A stretch of 64,000 nt of DNA from positions 12,368,597 to 12,432,596 of the forward strand of contig NC_061776.1 in assembly GCF_022458985.1 (NCBI RefSeq), written 5' to 3'. Below, piece by piece: positions 20,401-33,004 of the stretch. The position numbers were made by a program, and so were the translations under genes. The notes beneath the pieces are model-generated. The model was given only the letters and a program-made list of their open reading frames with translations, was not told the origin of the DNA and searched no databases. Source of the DNA: Mugil cephalus (Eukaryota; Chordata; Actinopteri; Mugiliformes; Mugilidae). The stretch's first letter is position 1, and each line of letters begins with the position of its first letter.

Positions 20401-23400
20401 TTCGGTGGCTGTCTAGGCCGTGAGCTCTGGGTGAAAGCAGATTATACGTCAAATGCTGCACTGAGACGGACTCCATCATCTATGATGAATGAGCTCATTT
20501 AAATTGACTTAACTTGAGGAAAGATCAACATGAAGCAGAGGACAGGGAAGCTCAGTGTGACCTCAGTAATCCGAGTCGTGAGTCATCGTGACTCCTGACC
20601 ACAGGATAGTGTCCGTTACTCTGGCTCCGAGAATATTCACTTAATATTAATGGGTAAAGCAGCAGCGACAGCTCGGTCTGCAGTTGAGAGTCTGGGGTAC
20701 TTGACATACTTTCCACAACTTCAGGGTGAAGGCAGACTACAACTTTTTCACTCGACAGACTCCACGCTCGACACACACTTAAACAAGAGCAGAGGCGTGT
20801 GCGTGCGAGTTACTCTTAACTACAGTCATTACGAGGTGTTTCTCGGTGCTGGCCCAAGTCGTTATATGAGCCTACCTCCCGCTAAGAGAAAATGGGTCAT
20901 TATGGCTGTGTTTAGAACCAATTTATGATCGGCTGCTACATGCAGCACTAAAAAGGCAATTAGATCACGATGTATCAACGACCAGAAATCTCATTGGCTC
21001 GATTTTAATAGCTGTTTCAAAAATGATATGAGTTAACTGCCCCGGATAAAACAAAATCAATAGAAATCTCAGTTGTGTGTGCGACACCATGCCAGTGTGT
21101 GAGGCAGAGGTCGGACAGGACACTTTATCTGGATTTAAAACAGTAACGCTGAGAGACAAACACTGTTGCTCAACAATTCTTGTCATTTAGCACTTTCCAT
21201 TCCTGGCAATGACTGAGCTAATTACAGCAGGCCTTGAAACACACAAAACAGATGTCAATGATCACAATCTAAAAGAAAAAAAACAAAAAACAGTGATTTG
21301 GAATTCTTTTCCCTCTTAGCTCTGTCACACAGCAAGATCTTCCAGTGTGGATCACAAACCAAATTCCTATTCTCTGCCAAACATATGTAGGAACGGGGAT
21401 CATGAAGGAGTGGATTGGTGATTGGTGATTCTCACTAGCTTCTCTATTGAACCTCCTCCACAGAATATTTAATTATGACCCTCTCAACTGTGCGAACGGA
21501 TCAAACGAACTGAAACTCAGATGAGACTCGTTAGTACAGTAAAAACTAAAAAAACACACAAAAACTTTGAGGGTGGATTATTACAGTTTCCATTCCTCCA
21601 ATAACTGATGAGCTTTTGCAGCTTATGAAGCAACGGTATCCGGCACAACTCGGCTTCAACACCATCCACCCCTGCAGCAACTAAAGGTGCACAATGGGTT
21701 TGTGCCATGCTCACGCACACAAAGACCGCAACCACTCGCTGTCCTTACAGGTATTGATGACACCTGCATAACCTTTCTGAAAAAGACCTTTACAGAAAAG
21801 TCTCTACAATTAGCCCTAAAGCCTCGGGTCTTAATCGCTGGAACAACACTCACTTGTGTTGGGAAACTTAATAATGTCTCCCCTCACTTTCCTGTATGTA
21901 GCTTTACTTCGCAGACAGTAAAAGGCCTGATGAGGCTTTCCAGAGACAGTACCTGCGCTGCTTTGTTTATCTTTCCAATGGGGTTTTCACTTTATGACTC
22001 TTTTTAAGAACGTCTGAATTATTTAAGTAGCTCTTTGTACAGCCAGCATAATGACACTCAGCAGCCACAGACTACGACCACTACTGATTCGTAATAAAAA
22101 CTCGTCTGCTTTGAGTTCCCATCTTTCTTGGAAACAAGAATAGTTGCTGGCAATGTCAGACCAGTCATATAGGCATGCAGAGGGCACAGACAGACAATTT
22201 CCACATCTGGTCCGCAGAAAAGTCCTACATCTGGCTAAACTCAGCCTCTGCTCCTCTCATAATACCAGAAGGTGAGGCCAGACTGAAGGCATGAACGCAT
22301 GTGCTTCTTCTTCCCATCGACTGATTCGCCTCGTGTGTGTCTAAAAGCGACTGTACATCATTTGAATGATTGGAAAGAGATCGATCTAACCCGGCGCTAC
22401 AGCAGCTCTTGGCCGGGCGGATGGAAAAAGAAAAGAACTCGTTTAGACTGAGGTCTTGCCAGCTTCCTGTGAGGGTGCATGCAAGATTGTGCATGTTTGT
22501 TTGTGTAAATGTAGGCCCTGGCAGGGTTTCTGTACCACAGGGGAGTTAGCAGGTCTACTTGTGGGATTCAGGCTTCAGAAAAATCCGTTTGGTTCTAGGA
22601 AAAGTCAGATCAGCATTGTGCAGAACACATGCAACACTTGGAGAAAATAAGGACGAACTAAAGGTAAAGGAATTTAAGGGTGTAAACGTATAGGGGAGGA
22701 TAAATTATACAACACATATGTGTAATATTAACACACTATTCAGGCATCGTAACTGGTACAATGCTTTGTACTGTGGATTGTATGAATGGGTAAAATCTAT
22801 TCATGCTTTGATTTCTCTTTTTGTCTCCAGTAAATAATTAAAAAAAAAAAAAAAATGGATGATTGCTGTGGTTGGCTGTTTTGTATTCTGTTTTTTTTAC
22901 CTTTAAATACTTTACATGTCTGGTCAAAGCCTCCCACTCTTCCTTCAGGAGAGACCTGGATAGAGAGAGAGCCAGAATGACTGATCAAACAGACAGACCT
23001 TAAGTGTATAATATGATCAAACAGCTGATACAGTAGCATCAGAATAGGTGCCCTGTTCAGCGAGTTTATCCTCTAAAGTTTTCATAAGGTACTGAGGAAA
23101 CAGTGTCCTATTTTTCTTTTCCCTCCCCTTTCTCCCCTCACACTTTCTTCTTCTCCGGTTACATAACCACGCCAGACTTTATTCGCTTCTTTCAGATGAA
23201 AAAGAATCTTCTGCCGGCCCTGGTTCTGTCTGGGATCCATTTTCTGACAATGGGGCCTTTTGTTCTGGTCTAGTCAGGAAATGGGAGGGAGAGGGAGAGA
23301 CAGGGAGGCAGGCCCTCTTCCAAGGTAGCTCCAGTGGCTACATTCCCCATGGGCCTCAGAGTGAGGGATGGAGGAAGGAAAGGAGGGATGGAGTATTAGG

Positions 23401-25090
23401 GAGTCACGGCAGCGACAGAAGCCACGAAGGAGGGCTGAGGGGAATACGAGGAAAAAAACCTGGAACAGCAATTATGTATAGCAGAATTGGTCAGAATTGG
23501 TCTTGGCTGGTTTGTGTTATGGTTGTATTATGGACACATGATGAGAATTCATCATGTGCCCTCATGGTGTGTACTCAGGTTGTATGTAGTGTACATGCTC
23601 TTGTTATGCAGGATTGGTAAAGACACATTATTTTGTGTTAGGAAGCACAAATAGAGTAGATTATTTAAATTTAAGATACATGATTTCACACTAGATAAAT
23701 AGTCATTGTCTTTCGAGACAATGCAACAGAAATACCAACACTGCAAAAACAATAAGGTCATGTAGGGGTATCATTTATTTCCTCATTCAAATCTGAATAT
23801 GTTGGAGCATCAATTATGTTTCGTTTCGAGACTCTGTAGGTTCACTACAATTGTAAGACAGTGATCATTAGACTCATTGTCTGATATATATTATTAATTA
23901 TTAAACACTAGAGACTTAAACCTGTAATAACATTATTTTTGACACTTGGGGGCAGCAAAAAGAAGTTACGAGCATAAAACTAACATAACACAGTATCTGA
24001 TGGAGTTGGGGAAGTCGGTGAAATCGTTACGAAACACTGATTTACTTACTGAGCAGATATGGGGTAAAATATATCTCTGTTTCTGGCTTCCCAGCTTCTA
24101 TCCTGGATCATTAGCTTCTAAATGCTCCACTGTGTTCACCAGCTACTTGCTAACTGTGTCTATCTGCTGTTCGGTGCTGAGCGGGTTTTAAAAACGTTTT
24201 ACTGAAAACAGCGGCCGATGGCGCCTTCAAGGCCTCTTCACGGGAAACAATGTGAGAAGGAGCAGTAAGGGCTCACTAGCTTAGAGTGTAACACCGCTCC
24301 ATCAACTTACCTGAGGTGGTCGACCACTTGGTCTATCTCACTGACATTCAGCTTTTCTCTCATGGCCTCAATCTCATCTTCAGCACTTGACTGGACTGAA
24401 CAGTGAGAGCCTGGTCTGAAGGAGAAGAGAATACAAGTGGAAACAAAAGAGGATTAAAGGATATTTTCTGCACCATTAGAAGTGCAGTATCGTGTCAATG
24501 AAACATGTAGATTCTGTTGCACCTGTGTTACCCACCTGCTTCCAGTAACGGTTTGGTCAGGGTTGCTACGGTTACTATAGCAGATCTCACTGTGACTGAG
24601 GGCGTAGTTTACAGTCTCAGGTTTGTACCGAAACAGGAGCTCATCATTTCTATAACAACAAGAGTGAAGAAAAAACACTAAACCTTAACAAAAGTCTGTT
24701 CATTGAATGTGCTTTTGAACCCAGTTTTATCATAACAGTGCTAATATCTTTAAATATAAACTCAAAGACACAAAGAGAACTGTGGAGCTGTTTTGTATCT
24801 GTGTGTGCTCTGAGATTGGTGAATGTGTATAGTAAACTTCAAATTGTCTATTTAGACTAACAATTAAACTGAGATTTGTCAGGCAGACCTAAGTTCAGTT
24901 CATAAACTGTCCAAAAAGGTTAAAACAGAGAGATAGACAGCAGCAAGGTTTTATCTCCTGGGAGAAAGAGGAAACCAGTGGTGTAGGCAGCTGCAGGTGG
25001 GGAGACAGCTCGGTCCGTTCTGCTTAATCGAATAGACTTTGCATGAGGAGAAAACACATCTTTTCATGCCACTGAGATAATGACCTGGAG

Positions 25091-25145
<55 letters not shown>

Positions 25146-28100
25146 AGGAATGAATGGTTCGACCATCAGGACCACACAAGCAGAAGCCAATAAGATAAAT
25201 CAGTTGACTTTCACAAGGTACACACCCATCCACGCACACACCCACACCCATTATTTGTAAATAATTCAAATTGCAGGAAAAAGGTAGTTGTGTTAGATAA
25301 AGTGTTCTTTGCTAACATGTCTGGGAAATTAGATTAATGATAACGCTCACATACAAGCAAATAAAGATTTTAATGGGAGAGTATGACGGAGAGAGAGAGG
25401 CATTACGGTCTCCATCTCGATGCGTTGGCAATATTGTCTCAATTTCCAGGCCCACAAAGCATATTAAATTGGACTAAATTGACAAACAGAGGACTGTGGA
25501 GCTTTATTAACTGGAAGTGTTGGTAGGGAGAAGTGTGTTGGGTTTACTCCTGAAAGCCATTCAGCTGATACGCACTTGGGGGGCAGCCTAATTGAATGAT
25601 CAAAGGCTTGAAACGCACACATCAAGGAAGTATCAAGGTCAACAACTGTACCAAAGCCAACTTCAAAGAGAAAAGGCGATTTGTGCTGGCACAGTCTGTG
25701 TGGCACCAATACTTTCTTGGCAGTGCTCCTGCACAGCCCCGAAACAATGGGCTACATTACCCGGCCTGAAAGGAACTTATTATAATCGATTTACGATTTA
25801 CGAGCCAGAGGACTTTATGAGAGTGACTTGTGATGTTCTGTGCTTTGCTCCGAGACACGTTAACAAGACGCTGTGCTCTTACGATCATCAGACCTGTACC
25901 TGGGTTACCTCACGTATTTTGTATATCTTTTAATGCATGAATGAGATTCTGTAGTATGGAGAGAGAATTAAATAATCTTGTAGAAACATTAAGGGAACAT
26001 TTCTTCTCGTCAAACCACATCATTCATCATAAATTATTGGATGACTTGTCATTAGACCTGGTACATACATTAATTTGTGTCACAACATACCTGCAACTCA
26101 TTCATATTAGTCTAAGCTATGTTGTGTGTTTAGTGCTAATTAGCTCATTATTTAATTAAAATGCAAGCACAGTGAATATTATACCAGTTAAACATCAGCA
26201 TGTTTACATTGCGACTACAAGAATGTCAGCATCATGGATGTGAGCTAGCATGCTAACGTTAACATTTAGCTCAAAACATCCTGAAAATACGTGCAGTCAG
26301 CTGCTAACACGGCCGTAGACTCTCAGTCCCGTTTCTCATATGATGTCAGTGAACTTGATCTAATTGTGCAGCAGCAAATAAAAATATGTGCAGATTCTAC
26401 AGAACAGCTGTGGTTGAGAACAGAGGCCGGAGAGCGACGGCGTGAACGAAATGAGCGCACACATGCGCCGAGAGCCAATAAAGAGACACCAGACGTCAAC
26501 AAAAAAGACAATCGCAATAAAAAAGGGCAGTCGACAAATTGACAGGCAATAAATGGCAGGTCACAAAGCGGAGAACAATCCATCTTATGTCACGCTTTTC
26601 CTAAAAGCCCTCAGCAGAACATGGTGCAGCATTCCTGGCAGCACTGAGCCTGTTGCTGGGACGGTTACTGGCCTAAACATAGGCAGACTCACACGCACAC
26701 ACTTACACATTTGTATGTTGTCCCAAACATATCATGTTGTCATGACTTTATTCAGAATAATTTTTTTTAATGTGCCATTAAACTGCCGGTTGCCACATGC
26801 TCATCTCTGCTCTGAGTTGTGTAATTAGCTGTAGAAGTTTGGAACTGGGAAGTTATATGATACTTCATCGGGGGCTTATCAGTCCCTTATGACATATAAA
26901 AAACTAGTACCAATCGCTATTTCTCTACAGTTTATAGCATTACGCAGATAGTGTTTAGGCAACTCTTTAATATAGAAGCTGGCACTGACTTTAAATCTAG
27001 GCTGCTGTTTGTTGCCATTTAGACAGGAATGTATGTCTCCCTCTAATAATTGTCCTATTGTTCAACAATTCCCAAAGCAGTTTGCACAATCCCTTCTCCA
27101 AAAACCTTTGTTCCGCTGCTTTCACATTCCATTTTGACTGACATGGGAACACAATATAGCATTTTATGGTGGTCTTTGTTTGGGTAAACATGACGTTAAA
27201 AGTGTGAGATTAACTGCCTGTCCCCCCCAAAAAAAAAAAAAAAAAAAGCTAAAGAAAAGTGTTGTTCTCAGTCTGGACTATTGATCAGGACAAAAATCTA
27301 TTAAGCACATAAAATGTGAAGGAGGGGAGAGAAAAGAGGGAAGAAAGAAATTGCTTTTTTTTGAATCACTCTAATGGCTGTCTATATATCTACAATCAAA
27401 ACTGAAAAAGTAAAATCTGGTCTGAGCACATAACACGTACTGTCTGGAAAGTGTTGTGCAGAAGTGCGCTTTGTCTGGAGCACACTGTGGAATCTTCTTG
27501 AATGTATTATGTGTTTGCAAATACTTAAGCGGACTTATTTCTTTGTCTCCATAAATTCTCGTTTGGCAATATAATCGTAACAGCAAATCGATAAGGCAAT
27601 TTGTGATGTGCTTCTTTTAATTTACTTCAAAATCTTATTAATAGGAACTGCTTCAAAAAAACAGGAATAAATAATGGAAGTTAAAAACCTTTCGCAAACT
27701 CATTAATAATAAACATTACGGTAGATTTATGTGACTGAGATGGTAACTACCTGCTGGCCCGCTCTCTGAGAGTCTGCAGTAACATCTTGACCTCAGCTCT
27801 CAGCAGCTCTTTCACAGCGGGGGGGTCGGCCAGAGGGGAGCCCTGCGGACATGGGAACGGGCTTCCTCCCCTGCTGCCATGGTTCCCTCCTCCACGGCTG
27901 ACCTGACACATCTCGCCCAGCATCTCAGCCTGCAGACGTCACCAGAAAGAGGACAAGCAGAGGTTATACGTAAACAACCTGATATATTATCCTATCAATA
28001 GTAAAAATATATTCTCGTGTTGATTCCCTATCAATAAATTGAAATATTTACAAGCACGAGGGGCTTGTGCTGTAAATAGATATCTTCTAAAACAGAGTAG

Positions 28101-31100
28101 ATGTTCCAACCCATTCAGTAATCAGCAGCAGCAGCAGTGAAGCAGACATGGAGGGAGAGAGAGCCTCCCCGCCCAAGGACACCTTGAAAGTGGAAGATTG
28201 TTTCTTTAAAGTCTCAGTAAACCAATAATGTGATGACGACGTGTGAAAAAGCAAATAAAACTGTGAGTAAAGCAGATTTTCCTCTGCAAAGGAGGGGCTG
28301 TAGATGCAGGATGGATTCTTTTAAACCTTCATCAATTTATGCCAGAATAAAACTACAACTACTGTGTGATTGAATGGGAAAAGGGGATTCTAGGTAGTTC
28401 ATTTACAATCTACATGTCAATACTTAATGCAAGGATATAAAATGTGTATATTTTCAGTTAACATGTGAGATTATACTTGAAAAATAATTTTTAAAACATG
28501 CAAACCTGTTAGACGGATGTAAACAACTGTAGTGTAATGGTTCAGTGTGTAGGATTTAGAAGCACCGGGCTGTGGGGCTGCAGATTGCTACCGACTGAAT
28601 CCCTCAGGCCTCACTTTCAAAGCGTGTAAGGAAACCCTGCAGTTATGGCCACTGGAACAGGACCATAGAAAATTCTATAAGGTCCCTCTAGAGCCGGTGT
28701 TTGGTTCCTCCAATCTGGGCTACATGGTTGCACTTAAATATGAGGGGTCATTATAAGCAATTATAGTTAGTTGTGATTATACACGGATGATAATAGTATG
28801 TATTCAGTTTCTCTTCTCCTGGTCCTTGAACTGTTTTTGTGTTTCAGTCATTTAAGGGACTATGCTGCAATTTCTTCTCCATTTTTCCCCTCACTTTATA
28901 TTGGTAACAACACTGTCGGAGCAGGTCAGCGTTGCAAGAAGACATTGTTTACTGTAAATGTCTGACAGTTGAGCCTGTCTTCTTAGAACAGGAAGAAATT
29001 AAACTTTTACATGCACAGGGACATGAAATGAGAAAACGCCGCACCAGTTTAACAAGCGCTCACACTACACTGGGCAGAAAAATATTTTAGGACAGCCATT
29101 GGACAAAAGGTCTTGTGTGCTGTGAGACTAAAGTCTGGATTACATAAACACCTCAACACCTGTTCCAGTCACTTCTGTCATGTCGCAGTCAAAGGCTCCG
29201 CTTCAAAGGAACGCACAGGAGGATACTAAACACGCCACCTCTGGTCTTTGCGTATTGGCACAATCCACTAACACGGCAGCTTTTACACAGCTTCTCCTGC
29301 ACTTACACAGGCCGCTTTCACTCGCACCTGCTTCCTCCGCGCCGTCTTTGAGTGTTGAGGTGTTTATGTTACAGGAATCGTGGTTTTGCTGGCTAACGAG
29401 CCCTCTCTGCATTTTGTTCTCCCTTGCTTTGCTTTGAGGCTGTTGATCTCATCCAGAAGCTATTTTAAGGGAACACTGTTCAAACATGTCAGTTAAAAAC
29501 CCTACCAGGAGCTATTACGCCGAATTATTTTAAATTTAAAATACATTTACCTGAAAGGGCTCATTTTCATTCAGCTTAGAGAAAAAAGAGTGGGGGTTTA
29601 GGGGGAGGCACAAAGAGATTGGCCTTGTAAGGAGACTTAAAAAGAGAATCTAATATTTCCTCTGATCTAACCGCCTTAGACAATGAGGGCCTTGATGGAG
29701 GGAGGAATGGCAGCGTCGAGGAATGGAGGAGTCGCCTGCAGATCTGCTATTACTTTTCACAGTCGTTCACTGAGGGATGGAATTCATTACATGGGCTGCA
29801 AGAGAAAGAGGCAGGGACAGAGAAGAGAGAGATTTGGAGATAGGCTGACAAGGAGAGGGAAAAAAGAGAAAAGGGAGTGATCCACCCTTCACTGAACGTA
29901 ATAAGTGAAGGAGAACCTGTATGCACTGTAGTTGAATGAGGCATCCTGTGCTCTGGGTTTTTTTTCCCCGTGGAAATTTCTCAAAGCTTTCAGCCTAAGT
30001 CTTCTTTTTCCGTCTGGAGCCTTTACAATCAGCCACCGCATACCCTCAACTGTAGGTGAAGAAATATCAGAGCAATAGTCAAAGCCACACATACACAGAG
30101 TACAGATACGCTAACTCACACACACGCACACACACGGTCAAAGAATATGTGTTGCTAACAGTCTTATCAAGAGTTGAGGATTAGCCTCTTTAACCCTGTT
30201 CTACGACCCCCTGACTCATTAAGCTCACCGGGCCTCTTTCTGTGTGTACACAGCGTGTGTGCGTGCAGACGGGACCGTGTTTGCATATGAACTCAATTAT
30301 TCTGCAGCAACCTGAATGGAGTGTTATTTTGATGCTTCTCTAAAATGTGCTTTAAGCACAAAAAAAAAAAGATATTTATTATTCATTAGTGAACTGAATA
30401 AGTTTAGGCCATTGAGTTGGCTTGTTAGAAAGGGAGGCTTGCGTGCCTTTTACCTTTGAAAGTATTCACCGCATGTTTTATAGCTGACATGTGGTTTTCA
30501 CGTGTCAGCTATATGCCACAAAGCCAATATACGGTCAGCATCTACACATCGCGGCCTGGCAGTTGAGACAAACTATGTCCAGGTGTTTCTCTGCAAACAA
30601 TGACTGGCCTGTTCGCGCACGACAGGGAGAGGAGAGCAGATCTACAGAGGTTTCAATACTGAACAAACAGAAGAAAGAAGCTAGCAGAAGGTAGGAGTGC
30701 AGAAACATACAGAGGAGGAAGAAATGGATGGGAAGAAAATGGTGCTAGAAGGAGAGATGTGGAAAAAAAATACATATTTTTATATTCTGCACAAACAAGC
30801 ATGACCTCTTACGTAAGTCAGGTTGAGAGGAATGTTCTTTCAGTAGAGTGGGACCCAAGTATTGTATTCAGAGTGAGCTGTAAGGTTAAACATTGGAGGG
30901 TTTTCAATGCAATAGTGATTTGAATTGACTTAATCAGACGACCAACAAAACATTAATGTGTATCTAATGGAAAACAACTTGAGCATTTTAAAACCAAACA
31001 ATGAATTAACAGTAAATCAATCGACAGTATAAAAAACATGAGTTTTAACATAACTGTTATTCTCTGTATCATCACATCATGAAGTAGTATTTGCACCTCA

Positions 31101-31811
31101 GACGTGACCTAGAATAGACCTACTTACTGAGCTGTGTGTTCCACCTTAGCTTAGATCTCGCATGTAGACCCTGCACATCCGTCTTGGGTGAGGTCATTTT
31201 GCCAGCTCTGTGTTTTCCATACAAGGGGCTTCGGGGGCCGAGGGTTTGAATAAATATTGATGTCTGACTGGCTCACATTTGGACTTCGCTGAGGCACAGT
31301 GCCAGTTAACCCTCGTTTCATTTTTTATTACGGACTCTGGAATCAACGCGTGCAGCCAAACTAACCTAGAAATGACTTCAGAGTTCTTAAATTACATCGC
31401 ACAGCCAGGAATGATTAGGAAAGCCATTGTTTGATTTTGCTTTGCGCAACAGGAAATTCTTGTAGATGTTGTGGTGGTATTCTTGTGGAAATCCTACTAG
31501 AAACAGACCCAGACTCCAAATTCCCCGAAGGGATAAAACTGTACGGATGATGAAAAGGGGTTTATGTTTTGAATCTGAAGCTAAATTTAGAAATTAGGCA
31601 CTGGATATGTTCTAACAAAAGGCATCCAACACTTGAGTCATTAAAAAAAAAAACCTCTCACCTCAGCGTACACGTCTGTGTACATGTCTACCAGGGAGTG
31701 GCCCAGTGCTGTGCGGATCTTTTGTAGCTCTGACCCAGAAACATGCTCAGCGATCAAGCTCCACAGGGACTGGCTGGGGCACCAGGGTTGGTTTCCATCA
31801 GGTGAATGCAT
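17426..31811 (-). CDS. ccdc24: CCDC24 (coiled-coil domain-containing 24)
   Basis: Eight coding exons, high to low: 31662-31811, 27751-27929, 24536-24649, 24311-24415, 22901-22955, 18927-18990, 18570-18675, 17426-18437. All are GT-AG with consistent phases, totalling 594 residues. Matches to mammalian CCDC24 run in order: SLWSLIAEHV, DPPAVKELLRAEVKMLLQTL, the RYKPETVNYAL segment, REKLNVSEIDQVVDHLR, LLKEEWEALTRHV, and EPSLAELRELRENIQLDLE (the coiled coil). The last exon is 1,012 nt and encodes a long Ser/Pro/Arg-rich, probably disordered tail, so the protein is nearly twice the length of the human one (about 307). The ATG at 31811 follows a non-coding exon. CCDC24 function is poorly known. In human the gene adjoins B4GALT2, as here. 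Confidence 0.93.
18991..22900 (-). other. ccdc24: Large intron of ccdc24
   Basis: About 3.9 kb between exons 22901-22955 and 18927-18990. It contains short GT/CA runs near 19280 and 19440, and a somewhat GC-richer patch at 20100-20420. The open frames there (for example 20125-20352) have no family features. Confidence 0.55.
25094..25142. repeat. (GT)n microsatellite
   Basis: About 24 uninterrupted GT units in the ccdc24 intron between exons 27751-27929 and 24536-24649. Confidence 0.95.
26160..26285. repeat. Probable interspersed repeat fragment (GCTAGCATGCTAACGTTAAC)
   Basis: The CATGCTAACGTTAACATTTA region resembles a tail motif widespread in fish genomes. No boundaries are clear. Confidence 0.35.
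27930..31661 (-). other. ccdc24: Intron of ccdc24
   Basis: 3.7 kb between exons 31662-31811 and 27751-27929. Purine-rich tracts occur at 29580-29880. Open frames such as 29683-29880 come from low-complexity sequence. No coding exon supported. Confidence 0.5.
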
Positions 31812-32757
31812 ACGAATGGCAATCTATGAGTAAAGGAGTGAAAATGAATTATGGAAACATGTAAACACAATTATACTATAATTGCTAATGGTAGTTTTAG
31901 CAGCATGACACTCTACTAAAGCTAGAGTACAATTCAGTGCATTGCCTAATGTACAACTCTGAGGTAAATTAGTGTTCATTTGAGTATTTTTATACATTAT
32001 ATTTCAACTACACATTTTAAAGGCAGCACTGTACCCCACTGCATCTGTGCGAGGAACATATGAGCTATATATCATAGCAATGAGCAATGCAGAAACTATG
32101 CAGCTTCTCTGCTAACTCTCTGCTCTGCTAATCCAATAAATCTTATCTACCAAAAACACTGGGAAAGACGCCCAAGCAAACTTAGCAGTGATGTTAGTTT
32201 TGGTAAAGGCTAACTCCAGGTATATAGGCTATACATGTGGAGCTAACGTTTCACTAAGGATAAACGAAACGTTCACTCTACTTATTTCAAACACTGACGG
32301 GGAAAAGGTTTCCACTGCTTGCATCAAACCGATGAGAAGTTTATAAAAACCGCTTTTAGTTTGTTGCAACAGAGAAACAAACGCTGACCTTTTTTGGCGA
32401 GTTGTGCTGGTATTTGGCAAGGCTGTGGTATCCAGGGACAACGTTCCAGTTGCTAAGGACAGATATCGCGAGATCAAAAAGGAGCAGACAACGGTGAGAT
32501 TGTCAAAAAAGAAATCTTATTTATCCACGTTTTTGTGTTTTAATAAAATAAAACAATACAGTGTGACATACAGTAATAATAAAAAAAACAATGGGAAAGA
32601 AATTGCGTTTTGCTCGTGTTCAACATAATGTAAGTTTTTAACAAGTAATAAACAAGACCACCTGCGCTATTGTCTGCATTTAAGTGTATCTAGGGGAGGG
32701 ACAGAATTCAGCTGAGACTGGTCTGTGATTCACAGGAAAACAGTGAATGCAACTTAC

Positions 32758-32880
32758 CTCCTCTTTATGCCCCAAACCTTCACTGACTTCCGGGCTCTCT
32801 GCAGAAGTGCCCCTGCAGACCGCTGTGGAGGCAGAGGGGACGCTAAAGGTTATATCTTTCTTGGTTGACAATGTAGCAAA
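32758..32880 (-). other. ccdc24: Non-coding first exon of ccdc24
   Basis: Strong donor GAG|GTAAGT at 32758/32757 on the minus strand, upstream of the acceptor before exon 31662-31811. The exon has no ATG in the ccdc24 frame, so it is taken as 5' UTR. The upper limit is approximate. Confidence 0.6.
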
Positions 32881-33004
32881 CTATATTTAAGAAAGAAAAA
32901 AAAACTTGGATTATCGAAGCGAACCCCAACTGGACTACAGTTGTCGTTTCACTTCTCTGGCGCACTTTAAAACTTTTCGTTTGTTTCTATTCATCAGATA
33001 CACT
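32759..33004. promoter_or_regulatory. Divergent promoter of ccdc24 and the VWC2-like gene
   Basis: The donor of the first ccdc24 exon (minus) and the first ATG of the VWC2-like gene (plus, 33005) are only about 250 bases apart and point away from each other. Both transcription starts must lie in this interval unless further exons exist. Confidence 0.55.

Larger units (their letters stand above)
24650..27750 (-). other. ccdc24: Intron of ccdc24
   Basis: Holds the GT microsatellite, a common fish-type repeat tail near 26160-26285 (AGCATGCTAACGTTAACATT and neighbours) and a poly-A run near 27229. No coding exon seen. Confidence 0.5.

Noticed and set aside
32229..32477. Minus-strand 82-residue frame near the ccdc24 5' end
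   Set aside because: Lies in the intron between the non-coding first exon and the start-codon exon, and resembles nothing known.
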